Assembly: GCA_947461155.1 (NCBI GenBank)
Contig: CANHKE010000060.1
Location: 1-7,328, forward strand
Source: Cytophagaceae bacterium
GTDB lineage: Bacteria; Bacteroidota; Bacteroidia; Cytophagales; Spirosomataceae
Direction of reading: 5' to 3'
DNA: 7,328 bases
Shown: positions 1 to 7,005 of the stretch, one piece after another
Numbering within the stretch: position 1 is the first letter of the stretch
Layout: each line of letters begins with the position of its first letter
Notes under the pieces: generated by a model
The model's database searches: none
Seen by the model: only the letters and a program-made list of their open reading frames with translations
What the model was told of the DNA's origin: nothing
Made by a program: the position numbers and the translations under genes

Positions 1-93
1 AGTCGTCAGTAGCTAGTCGCTAGTCGTCAGTTCGAAGTCACACGTATCTCTTACCTCTCAGTTCTTCTCTCTTCTCTCTTCTCTCTACTCTAA
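1..93 (-). repeat. Left heptanucleotide repeat module, inverted relative to the one after rmuC
   Basis: Read on the minus strand from 86 down to 1 this is a chain of 7-nt units: AGAGAGA three times (80-86, 73-79, 66-72), AGAACTG (59-65), AGAGGTA (52-58), AGAGATA (45-51), a 10-nt CGTGTGACTT (35-44), then CGAACTG (28-34), ACGACTA (21-27), GCGACTA (14-20), GCTACTG (7-13) and a partial ACGACT (1-6). Positions 87-93 (TTAGAGT) look like a decayed further unit. The array is cut by the window edge, so its full length and left-hand neighbour are unknown. It ends about 24 bp before the rmuC start codon, so it is part of the rmuC upstream region. It does not look coding. The unit order matches the right-hand module but on the opposite strand. 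Confidence 0.9.
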
Positions 94-116
94 ATTCTTT
101 TCATTATCTTTATTAC

Positions 117-1379
117 ATGACAATTCTCTACATAATTCTAGCTATCATTGCCGGCTCCGGTGCAACCTACCTCCTATTTCAAGGTAAAATTGCCTTGTTA
201 CAAAGTCAATTAGCTCAAGCTAGCCAAGATCAGGCAAAGCAAGCTACATTGGAGGCTGAAAACCGAACACTTTTTGGGAAATTATCTCAATTAGAAGGCC
301 AGAATGAAACCTTAAAAATGACCGTTGAAAATCAGAAATCAGATGAGGAAAAGCTTAGAAAGATGTTGACCGACATCAGTAATGAATCTGTGCTCCGACA
401 AGGACGTATGCTTAGTGATCAGCAGCAAGTCAAATTAAACGATGTTTTAAACCCACTGAAAGAGAAATTGCAAGCTTTTGAGACGCAGGTCAACGAAGGA
501 CAAAAAAATTCCTTACACCAAAACACAGTACTTTTGGAGCAAATTAAAAATCTGACCAACCTAAATCAAACCGTTACCCAGAAAACTGAAGACCTCACCA
601 ATGCCCTCAAAGGATCAAATAAATCACAAGGAAATTGGGGTGAAATGATCTTGGAACGTGTGTTAGAAAGCTCAGGACTCAAAAAAGGCATGGAATACGA
701 AACCCAATTCGTAACCAAAAATCAAATTAACGAAACCATTAAACCAGATGCGGTCATTTTCCTTCCCGATAATAAAAACCTCATCATTGACTCCAAAGTA
801 TCTTTGACCGCATACGAACGCTACACCAGCGCCGAAGACGGTTCCATCGAAAAAGATCAAGCACTTAAAGAACACATTGAATCACTGAAATCTCATATCA
901 AACTACTATCAGCCAAAGACTACCATACCGGCCTAGACTTGAATAGTCCTGATTTCACCATCCTATTCATTCCCATTGAATCCGGTTTTGTAGCCACCAT
1001 CAGCCAAGATACCACATTATTCAACTACGCCTGGGAACGTAAAATTGTACTAGTCTCCCCTTCTACCCTATTGGCGACGTTGCGGACGATTGCCTCCGTT
1101 TGGAAGACTGAATACCAAACACGGAATGCCATCGAAATCGCCCGACAAGCGGGTGACCTCTACGACAAATTCGTTTCCTTTACACAAGACATGGAAGACG
1201 TAGGCAAACACATGAAACGTGCCGAAGACGCCCATACTGGAGCCTTAAACAAACTAAGTTCCGGAAAAGGAAACCTAATCAGCCGTGCCGAAAAACTACA
1301 CAAACTAGGAATCAAATCGACCAAAAAACTCAGCCAAGGGCTAATTCAGGATGATGAACCGGAAGTAGAGGAAGAGTAG
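117..1379 (+). CDS. rmuC: RmuC family DNA recombination protein
   Basis: This is a 420-residue protein of the RmuC family, predicted to be a membrane-anchored nuclease-like protein. In E. coli, rmuC mutants show raised inversion between short inverted repeats; the biochemical activity is not settled. An N-terminal membrane segment covers about residues 2-21. A long, Gln/Glu/Lys-rich coiled coil follows, to about residue 165. The RmuC core begins with GNWGE (172-176). The PD-(D/E)XK-like signature is visible as P210-D211 and D225-S-K227, and the conserved PSTLLATLRTIASVWKTE stretch comes later. The tail is acidic (DDEPEVEEE). Length is normal for the family. ATG 117 is chosen because it gives the expected N-terminal anchor. 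The gene is convergent with phnA and stands alone between the two inverted repeat modules. Its last codons are purine-rich and run straight into the right-hand array. The family call is secure; its role in this organism is inferred. Confidence 0.95.
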   Translation: MTILYIILAIIAGSGATYLLFQGKIALLQSQLAQASQDQAKQATLEAENRTLFGKLSQLEGQNETLKMTVENQKSDEEKLRKMLTDISNESVLRQGRMLSDQQQVKLNDVLNPLKEKLQAFETQVNEGQKNSLHQNTVLLEQIKNLTNLNQTVTQKTEDLTNALKGSNKSQGNWGEMILERVLESSGLKKGMEYETQFVTKNQINETIKPDAVIFLPDNKNLIIDSKVSLTAYERYTSAEDGSIEKDQALKEHIESLKSHIKLLSAKDYHTGLDLNSPDFTILFIPIESGFVATISQDTTLFNYAWERKIVLVSPSTLLATLRTIASVWKTEYQTRNAIEIARQAGDLYDKFVSFTQDMEDVGKHMKRAEDAHTGALNKLSSGKGNLISRAEKLHKLGIKSTKKLSQGLIQDDEPEVEEE

Positions 1380-1573
1380 AGATTAGAGAGAAGAGAGAAG
1401 AGAGAAGAACTAAGAGGTAAGAACTAAGAGGTAAGAGGTGAGAGTACAGAGGGGCGTGGGTCGAGGGCAGAGATACGTATACTAGACTTCGAACTGACGA
1501 CTGACGAATGACGACTGACGGCTAGCGACTAGCGACTAGCGACTAACGGCTAGCGACTAGCGACTGACGACCA
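1378..1573 (+). repeat. Right heptanucleotide repeat array between convergent rmuC and phnA
   Basis: From 1385 to 1573 the sequence divides without remainder into 27 seven-base units. They are AGAGAGA three times (1385-1405), alternating AGAACTA/AGAGGTA (1406-1433), AGAGGTG, a variable centre (AGAGTAC, AGAGGGG, CGTGGGT, CGAGGGC, AGAGATA, CGTATAC, TAGACTT; 1441-1489), CGAACTG and ACGACTG-type units (1490-1517), then ACGGCTA/GCGACTA-type units ending in ACGACCA (1518-1573). A decayed unit, AGAGATT (1378-1384), overlaps the rmuC stop codon. Most units fit a loose RSRRNTR pattern. Three adjacent GCGACTA units (1525-1545) place stop codons in all six frames, so the region cannot encode a continuous protein. 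It fills almost the whole gap between the rmuC and phnA stop codons. There is no GC stem followed by a T-run, so it is not a classic intrinsic terminator. Heptanucleotide arrays called STRR are known from heterocystous cyanobacteria; that is an analogy only. Confidence 0.93.
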
Positions 1574-1575
1574 AC

Positions 1576-1803
1576 CTACGCTTTCTTCAAAAACTCAGTT
1601 CTTAAAACCATCATTGACTTATCCACCTTGCCTTCAATCTCATCCGCATCATCCGTTAAGCGAATCCCCTTCACCATCGTACCACGCTTGATCACACTCG
1701 AAGACCCACGTACTTTCAAATCCTTAATCACAGTAACTGAATCACCATCTTTCAAAATAGCCCCATTGCTATCGCGAACGATTAATTCTTCTTGCTCATC
1801 CAT
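1576..1803 (-). CDS. Short PhnA-domain protein (YjdM C-terminal domain only)
   Basis: This 75-residue protein matches the PhnA/YjdM C-terminal domain, a small SH3-like beta fold. Diagnostic stretches are DSNGAILKDGDSVTVIKDLK (10-29), RGSSSVIKRGT and the C-terminal LRTEFLKKA. E. coli YjdM is about 110 residues and carries an N-terminal zinc ribbon; there are no cysteines here, so the ribbon is absent. Such stand-alone forms are common in bacteria. Despite the historical name (alkylphosphonate uptake), a role in phosphonate use is not established for this family, and no phn genes are nearby. The ATG at 1803 is preceded by an A-rich leader without a Shine-Dalgarno sequence. It lies 25 bp after the ygiQ-like gene on the same strand and is probably the last gene of that transcript. 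Its stop codon (1576-1578) lies three bases from the end of the heptamer array. Confidence 0.9.
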   Translation of the reverse strand: MDEQEELIVRDSNGAILKDGDSVTVIKDLKVRGSSSVIKRGTMVKGIRLTDDADEIEGKVDKSMMVLRTEFLKKA

Positions 1804-1828
1804 TGTTTTCTTTTTTTGGTTAATAAAA

Positions 1829-3694
1829 TTAAGACTTCTTGTCCCAACCCGTTTTGTTATTTCTAAATCCTAATAAGCGCTGCGCCAAATCCGGTCGCTT
1901 TAAATACGTTAATCGATTCCGAATCCAATCTTTATACTCCGCTTTATACCAGAAAAAATACTTATTCTGATTCTGCTTCTCCTCTTTCGTCTTTGCTGTT
2001 TTAATCGGCTGTAAAGTGTACGGATGAACACCCGAATAATAAATAACCTCAGCCACCGTCATCGGCGTTGGCGTAAAATCTTGCACCTGCTCAAGTTGGA
2101 ATCCCAAATCCTTCGTTTCGGCAGCTAAATTAGCCATATCCTCTTCCTCACATCCCGGATGCGATGAAATAAAATATGGAATCAATGGCTGCTTCAAACC
2201 AAATTTGGCAGAAATCTCATCGTATTTCTTCTTAAACGCATGAAAATACTTAAAGGAAGGCTTACGCATCACGCGTAAAGTCGCATCTGAAGTATGTTCT
2301 GGAGCTACCTTTAATCGGCCCGAAACATGGCGCGTAATTAACTGCTCCATGTATTCATCGTGATTGCCATCTTGATTGTTTTTATTAAAATCATCCACCA
2401 ACAAATCATAACGAACGCCTGAGCCAACAAACGCTTTCTTAATCCCCGGATGCGCATCCACCTTCCGGTAAATTTCCGTCAAAGGCGTATGATTTGTATC
2501 CAGATTATTACAGATCACCGGATGAATACATGACGGACTCACGCATTTCGCACAAATCGATTCATCCTTTCCCTTCATCCGATACATATTCGCAGATGGA
2601 CCTCCCAAATCCGAAATATAACCCTTGAAATCCGGCTGCTTCGTGATTTGGTCCACTTCCTTCATAATCGACTTCTCACTCCGCGAAGCAATAAACTTCC
2701 CTTGATGCGCCGAAATCGTACAAAAACTACATCCGCCAAAACATCCCCGGTGCATATTCACCGAAAACTTGATCATCTCAAATGCTGGAATCGGCCCACG
2801 CTTGCGGTATTTTGGATGCGGCAACCGTGTATAAGGCAAATCAAAAGATTTGTCCATCTCCGCTTCCTCCATCGTCTTAAACGGTGGATTAATCACCAAT
2901 ACCTCTTCCCCTATCCCTTGTGTAATCCGATTTGCCTGCCATTTATTCGACTCCACCTCCACAATCTTGAAGTTGGACGCATACTTAATCTTATCCGCCA
3001 AACAAACCTCATGACTCGCAAGCTCAACCGTCTCCCAATTACCCACCACAGGCAATGGATCCGATTGCTTTTGCAAAAATGCCACTTGATTAATATCAGT
3101 CAATTCCCCTAAGGATTTTCCCGATTTAACACCGCGAATAATCTCACGTAAGGGCTGCTCGCCCATACCATAAACCAACATATCCGCTTGGGAGTCAACT
3201 AAAATCGATGGAAATAATTTATCCGCCCAATAATCGTAATGCGTCACACGACGCAATGACGCCTCAATACCACCAATTAATACCGGAACATCTGGATAAA
3301 TCTCCTTTAAAATTTTAGAATAAACGGTCGTGGCATAATCTGGCCGAAAACCAGCTTCTCCACCCGGAGTATACGAATCATTCGACCGTAATCGTTTATT
3401 TGCCGTGTAATGATTCACCATGGAATCCATACATCCTGCGGTCACACCAAAAAAATACTTGGGTTTCCCTAATTTCTTGAAATCACGCAAATCATCTTGC
3501 CAATTGGGCTGTGCAACAATACCCACTTTCAACCCCTCGCTCTCCATTATCCGACCAATCACCGCCGTACCAAACGCCGGATGATCCACATACGCATCTC
3601 CTGAAATCAGGATTACATCGAGTTCATCCCAGCCACGCTTTTCTACTTCCTTCTTTGTCAACGGAAGCCAGTCGGTAATCGGTCTTTCTTGCAT
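1829..3694 (-). CDS. YgiQ family radical SAM protein
   Basis: This 621-residue radical SAM protein belongs to the YgiQ (UPF0313) family, whose substrate is unknown. The N-terminal part (about 1-280) has the family's Rossmann-like, B12-binding-type region, with PVLIGGIEASLRR around the middle. The radical SAM CxxxCxxC motif is C318-F-G-G-C322-S-F-C325, which should hold the [4Fe-4S] cluster that cleaves S-adenosylmethionine. A second cysteine group, C381-x2-C384-x4-C389-x5-C395, is typical of YgiQ and may bind another cluster or zinc; that is an inference. The C-terminal region, after APEHTSD, contains QDFTPTPMTVAEVIYYSG, a YgiQ hallmark. It is shorter than E. coli YgiQ (about 740), mainly at the C terminus, within the usual range for this phylum. 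It lies 32 bp downstream of the S9 peptidase gene and 25 bp upstream of the PhnA gene, same strand. The start ATG has an A/T-rich leader. Confidence 0.95.
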   Translation of the reverse strand: MQERPITDWLPLTKKEVEKRGWDELDVILISGDAYVDHPAFGTAVIGRIMESEGLKVGIVAQPNWQDDLRDFKKLGKPKYFFGVTAGCMDSMVNHYTANKRLRSNDSYTPGGEAGFRPDYATTVYSKILKEIYPDVPVLIGGIEASLRRVTHYDYWADKLFPSILVDSQADMLVYGMGEQPLREIIRGVKSGKSLGELTDINQVAFLQKQSDPLPVVGNWETVELASHEVCLADKIKYASNFKIVEVESNKWQANRITQGIGEEVLVINPPFKTMEEAEMDKSFDLPYTRLPHPKYRKRGPIPAFEMIKFSVNMHRGCFGGCSFCTISAHQGKFIASRSEKSIMKEVDQITKQPDFKGYISDLGGPSANMYRMKGKDESICAKCVSPSCIHPVICNNLDTNHTPLTEIYRKVDAHPGIKKAFVGSGVRYDLLVDDFNKNNQDGNHDEYMEQLITRHVSGRLKVAPEHTSDATLRVMRKPSFKYFHAFKKKYDEISAKFGLKQPLIPYFISSHPGCEEEDMANLAAETKDLGFQLEQVQDFTPTPMTVAEVIYYSGVHPYTLQPIKTAKTKEEKQNQNKYFFWYKAEYKDWIRNRLTYLKRPDLAQRLLGFRNNKTGWDKKS

Positions 3695-3698
3695 GCGG

Positions 3699-3706
3699 CA
3701 AAATTA
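3699..3706 (-). promoter_or_regulatory. Possible -7 box (TAATTTTG) just upstream of the ygiQ-like gene
   Basis: On the minus strand this octamer matches the Bacteroidota -7 consensus TAnnTTTG at every fixed position. It ends four bases before the ygiQ-like start codon, so transcription from it would give an almost leaderless mRNA. No TTG is seen at the expected -33 distance, and the gap to the upstream gene is only 32 bp, so a chance match is possible. Confidence 0.3.
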
Positions 3707-3726
3707 CGCTAAAAACTGCGTGAAAC

Positions 3727-5847
3727 CTACTTTAGTAGCTTCGCTTTAAAATAATCTGCTGTTCCTTGAAAAACTTTAATGGCATTTGAAAATTTCATCC
3801 AATGATGTGTATCATCCACAATAACCATCGTTTCCATCGGAACTTTTTTCTTCTGTAATCGATTGATCAAATCAATACTTTGGCTAAATGGCACATTCCG
3901 ATCATCATCCGCATGAATAAATAATACAGGCGATTTCCACGTATCAATCGACGAAATAGGCGAAGAACGGAACGACAAGCTTGTTGCCCACTCTGCATCC
4001 GGTACCTTATGCGGTCCCGCCAATAACTCTACCGGAATTTCACGCTGATGCGCCCAATCATGAACTCCATGAATATCAACCCCTGCCACAAATAATTTGG
4101 AATCCCGTGCAAGCGCCAACGCCGTCAAATAGCCACCATATGATCCCCCATAAATGCCAATTTTCTTCGCATCTACGTACGATTGCTGAGCCAACCACTC
4201 GCCTGCCGCTTTTATGTCTAAATATTCCGAAGCTCCCCACTGTCCAGCAGATTTTGGATGATGAAAATCATACCCATAACCAATCCCCAAACGGTAATTA
4301 ACAGATAAAACAACAAAACCCAAATTGGCCAAATATTGATTCAACGCATAAGCATTCGAATAATAATCTGAATAATGCCAGCCCAAAAGCATTTGACGTG
4401 GCGGTCCTCCATGCACAAAAATGATCGTTGGCTTTTTCTGCGTCCCATTCGAATTATCAAAAACCTGACCATGAATAGTCAACCCATCCAATGATTTAAA
4501 TATGACTTGTTTTGGCTCTACCAATAATTTTTCCGGAAACTCCGCCGGGATTAAACTAGCTGTTAATGATTGAGCATTCGAACCGATTGCCAGCATTAAT
4601 TGCGGTGCTTTTTGCGCACCAGCACCTATATATGCATATCCTCCCAATACCGAAACAGCCGTCCATTCAATACCTTTTCCAGGAGTCAAAACTTTCATAT
4701 CCGCTTTGTCAACAGACACTTGACAAATATGACGGCGATCCTGGTCCGTTCCATCTGAACCTGTATTGGCATCAAAAAAGACAGAATTTCCATCTGCGCT
4801 CACGCTCACATGCTCCACCATGAATTCTCCTGGGCTCAGCAACAAAGCCGCTCCACCTGCTGAACCAACGGAATAGGCATGTGGCCAACCGTCATGATAG
4901 GAAGTGAAAATCAAGCGATCTGCTCGTGGCCAAAACAAATTCGTTCCCCCATGGGTCGTTGGCAAAGAACCCCGATACGTGTTTGGCGCATCCCATACAA
5001 GCGTCGATTTTTCTCCATTCAACAAGCCAACTTTCCGAATAGACCATGGAATACGCTTACGTTGTGTTAACGAATCCGCAGAACCACCTTCTGCAGGCGT
5101 ACGAATAAAAGCAATTTGCGTCCCATCTGGGGACCAACGCGGACTAAAATCCTTCGCGAATGATGGATCCAACCAATTCACGGTTGGTTTACCCATCTCC
5201 ACATATCCCACAAATGAATGATCTCCTCGATTGGCAACAAAAGCAATTTTATTACCTGTAGGCGCCCAGGTCAACGAATGAACAGATCCCCTCGTTTTAA
5301 ACAAACGAACCGGAACCTCTAAAAAATCCTCATTCTCATTGGTATCTAATTTACTCACCCACGGTTGGCCTTCTTTGATATAAGACACCACTTTATTATC
5401 AGGCGAAATGACTGGAAAGTCCCCCTCCGAAATAATCCGAATCGGTCCACCCACAAACGCGATTTGCATCACACGAACCGTTTGTGGATCCGTGTTTCCA
5501 GCCGGATTTACGGCTTTCTCATCGTCAAAATTAGCACCATGATCTCCACCACGAACAAATAAAACCCATTTTCCATCATCTGAAATTGAGATGGAACTGA
5601 GCTCTTGCCCATCGTCCTCTTTGAAATTCGTTAATTTACGTGCCATATAGGCTGGCGATTCTGCCACATACACATTGCGAACGCCCTTCTCATCTAATGC
5701 CCATGCAATTTTGTCCCCTTTCTTCGAACGAACCAATTCCGTCGGAAAGGCATAAGACTTAATCGCTTCAAAGGTGAAATTTTGGGCAAAGGCCCCAACT
5801 TGTATGCAAACGAATAGAAGTGCAACAAATAGGCAACGTAATTTCAT
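3727..5847 (-). CDS. Secreted S9 family peptidase (prolyl oligopeptidase / dipeptidyl aminopeptidase type)
   Basis: This 706-residue serine peptidase of clan SC, family S9, is predicted to be exported. The N terminus is a classic Sec signal peptide: MKLR, a hydrophobic core, then AFA before Q22 as the likely signal peptidase I site, so the mature enzyme probably acts in the periplasm. Residues about 30-420 form a TolB/WD40-like beta-propeller with repeats such as FSPRWSPDGTQIAFIR. Residues about 455-706 are the alpha/beta-hydrolase domain. HGGPP (H479-P483) marks the oxyanion-hole side. The nucleophile is S569 in GGSYGGY, the likely acid is D649 in DDDRNVP, and the likely base is H681 in DDTHHW (H682 is the alternative). 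All catalytic elements are present. The family removes dipeptides or cleaves oligopeptides; the exact specificity cannot be read here. It is first in a possible three-gene transcript with the ygiQ-like gene and phnA. The ATG at 5847 has an A/T-rich leader. Confidence 0.93.
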   Translation of the reverse strand: MKLRCLFVALLFVCIQVGAFAQNFTFEAIKSYAFPTELVRSKKGDKIAWALDEKGVRNVYVAESPAYMARKLTNFKEDDGQELSSISISDDGKWVLFVRGGDHGANFDDEKAVNPAGNTDPQTVRVMQIAFVGGPIRIISEGDFPVISPDNKVVSYIKEGQPWVSKLDTNENEDFLEVPVRLFKTRGSVHSLTWAPTGNKIAFVANRGDHSFVGYVEMGKPTVNWLDPSFAKDFSPRWSPDGTQIAFIRTPAEGGSADSLTQRKRIPWSIRKVGLLNGEKSTLVWDAPNTYRGSLPTTHGGTNLFWPRADRLIFTSYHDGWPHAYSVGSAGGAALLLSPGEFMVEHVSVSADGNSVFFDANTGSDGTDQDRRHICQVSVDKADMKVLTPGKGIEWTAVSVLGGYAYIGAGAQKAPQLMLAIGSNAQSLTASLIPAEFPEKLLVEPKQVIFKSLDGLTIHGQVFDNSNGTQKKPTIIFVHGGPPRQMLLGWHYSDYYSNAYALNQYLANLGFVVLSVNYRLGIGYGYDFHHPKSAGQWGASEYLDIKAAGEWLAQQSYVDAKKIGIYGGSYGGYLTALALARDSKLFVAGVDIHGVHDWAHQREIPVELLAGPHKVPDAEWATSLSFRSSPISSIDTWKSPVLFIHADDDRNVPFSQSIDLINRLQKKKVPMETMVIVDDTHHWMKFSNAIKVFQGTADYFKAKLLK

Positions 5848-5952
5848 ATAAATATATTTTAGATATGAAATATAAAGAAATCACCAGACAAAGGAAAAGA
5901 AATACTTATCGATAGGTCTAATTAAAATAAAATCAAACTAATTTTGAAGCGT
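5848..5952. promoter_or_regulatory. Divergent intergenic region between peptidase and glycosyltransferase
   Basis: This 105-bp, very AT-rich gap separates two genes read outward from it, so it should hold both promoters. For the rightward gene there is a perfect TAnnTTTG match (listed separately). For the leftward gene only one-mismatch candidates are visible, such as the minus-strand TTCCTTTG at 5889-5896, without a TTG at the -33 distance. No clear operator palindrome or riboswitch was recognised. Confidence 0.55.
5939..5946 (+). promoter_or_regulatory. Possible -7 box (TAATTTTG) just upstream of the glycosyltransferase
   Basis: The octamer matches the Bacteroidota -7 consensus TAnnTTTG at every fixed position and is the same octamer as the one before the ygiQ-like gene. 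It ends six bases before ATG 5953, which would place the transcription start at or next to the start codon. It also overlaps the alternative TTG start at 5944, which argues against that start being used. No -33 TTG is evident, so the call is tentative. Confidence 0.35.
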
Positions 5953-6957
5953 ATGGATGTATCGATTGTATTTGTCAACTACCAAACAGAGGCGCTATTA
6001 CTAGATTGCCTACGCAGTGTGTACGCTCAAACACAAGGAATTCAGTTTGAATGTATTGTTGTGGACAATCATTATATCCCACAAGCCAACGAACATATTG
6101 TCGTTGAATTTCCAGAAATTCAATGGATTGATGCGGGATATAACGCTGGTTTTTCCATCGCCAATAATATCGGATTACGCGCAGCAAAAGGCGCATATGT
6201 CCTATTTCTAAATGCGGATACACTCCTATTTGACAATGCCATTTATCAGGCTTGGCATCATGTAAAATCTGACCCATTACTCGTTGCTGTGGGTGGATAT
6301 CAAGTGGATGCAAACAAAAAACCGCTGCCTTATTACCGAACACTTAATGATGTGCGAAGGGATTTTTACATCGTACCGAACATCGCCTTTTTCCATCAAC
6401 TAATCGACCGGCTATTGCCAAAACAGTCGTTTTCAACTCCGGAAGAAACCAATAATCTGGTAGGCGCTTTTTTATTCGCTTCTAAAGAAAATCTGCTAAA
6501 ACTGAACGGGTGGGATGAGGACTTCTTTATGTATGCAGAAGACGCAGAGCTCAGTTTCCGATTAAGCAAATTAGGGAAATTAGCCTATTTTGAAGATGTC
6601 AAATTTATACACCTCATTCATGACAATGAATTTCGACGTTCCGAATATTCTTGGGTAAATCGCTTTTCCATCCAAATTCAAGTGTCGAATTTACTTTGGA
6701 TTCGCAAAAGCTACGGTATCCTAGCTTTTCTACTTATCTATGTGAATTACAGTCTTCTTGCGCCCATATTCTGGATTTGGAAAATTTGCTTGAATTTGTT
6801 GACACGCAAACCATGGAATCATGATACGAAAAACCAACAAATTTTTGCTCAAAAAGTAGGCATCCTATATCAGTATTTCTTTCGAATCCTTTTCCTTCGC
6901 AAAGGCCCCTACCGAATAAAACCAGAGGAGAATATTGATCAGGTCATCAAATCATAA
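5953..6957 (+). CDS. Glycosyltransferase family 2 protein, rhamnosyltransferase-like (WbbL type)
   Basis: This 334-residue GT-A fold glycosyltransferase probably adds a sugar during assembly of a surface polysaccharide or other glycoconjugate at the cytoplasmic face of the inner membrane. The N-terminal strand is VSIVFVNYQTE. VVDN (36-39) and AGYNAGFSIANNIGLRAAKG (61-80) are nucleotide-sugar-binding elements. The metal-binding DXD-like motif is N87-A-D89, and GWDEDFFMYAEDAELSFRL (186-204), with E196/D197, is the acceptor/catalytic region. A hydrophobic stretch at about 254-282 may anchor it to the membrane. These features resemble WbbL-like rhamnosyltransferases, but donor and acceptor cannot be assigned. 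ATG 5953 is preferred over an in-frame TTG at 5944: it places the first beta strand where the family expects it, and the TTG lies inside a possible promoter box. No other polysaccharide genes are in the window. The next gene begins 48 bp downstream. Confidence 0.9.
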   Translation: MDVSIVFVNYQTEALLLDCLRSVYAQTQGIQFECIVVDNHYIPQANEHIVVEFPEIQWIDAGYNAGFSIANNIGLRAAKGAYVLFLNADTLLFDNAIYQAWHHVKSDPLLVAVGGYQVDANKKPLPYYRTLNDVRRDFYIVPNIAFFHQLIDRLLPKQSFSTPEETNNLVGAFLFASKENLLKLNGWDEDFFMYAEDAELSFRLSKLGKLAYFEDVKFIHLIHDNEFRRSEYSWVNRFSIQIQVSNLLWIRKSYGILAFLLIYVNYSLLAPIFWIWKICLNLLTRKPWNHDTKNQQIFAQKVGILYQYFFRILFLRKGPYRIKPEENIDQVIKS

Positions 6958-7005
6958 GAATCCCCATTTTTTTTATTAAATTCGTTCATAGGAACCTAAT
7001 TAGCC

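Noticed and set aside
1385..1573. CRISPR array
   Set aside because: The repeats are 7 nt, contiguous and without unique spacers, and there are no cas genes nearby.
1628..1873. An 81-codon plus-strand open frame covering phnA and the end of the ygiQ-like gene
   Set aside because: It is antisense to a clear PhnA domain protein and resembles no known protein; it is a shadow of the real gene.
2648..3112. A 154-codon plus-strand open frame opposite the ygiQ-like gene
   Set aside because: It is fully antisense to a well-conserved radical SAM protein and encodes a His/Arg/Leu-rich sequence typical of antisense frames, with no recognisable domain.
3706..3723. Hairpin or terminator between the peptidase and the ygiQ-like gene
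   Set aside because: The stem is at most six imperfect pairs with an eight-base loop and no T-run follows, so it is too weak to call.
5944..5952. TTG start for the glycosyltransferase, adding three residues (start, K, R)
   Set aside because: The ATG at 5953 gives the expected N terminus, and the TTG falls within a TAATTTTG promoter-like box.
5975..6343. A 122-codon minus-strand open frame inside the glycosyltransferase gene
   Set aside because: It lies opposite the conserved catalytic half of a GT2 enzyme, and its His/Trp/Arg-rich composition looks non-coding.
6967..6974. Intrinsic terminator after the glycosyltransferase (run of eight T)
   Set aside because: No GC-rich stem precedes the T-run; the only nearby inverted repeat is the four-base GTTC/GAAC at 6984-6995, downstream of it.
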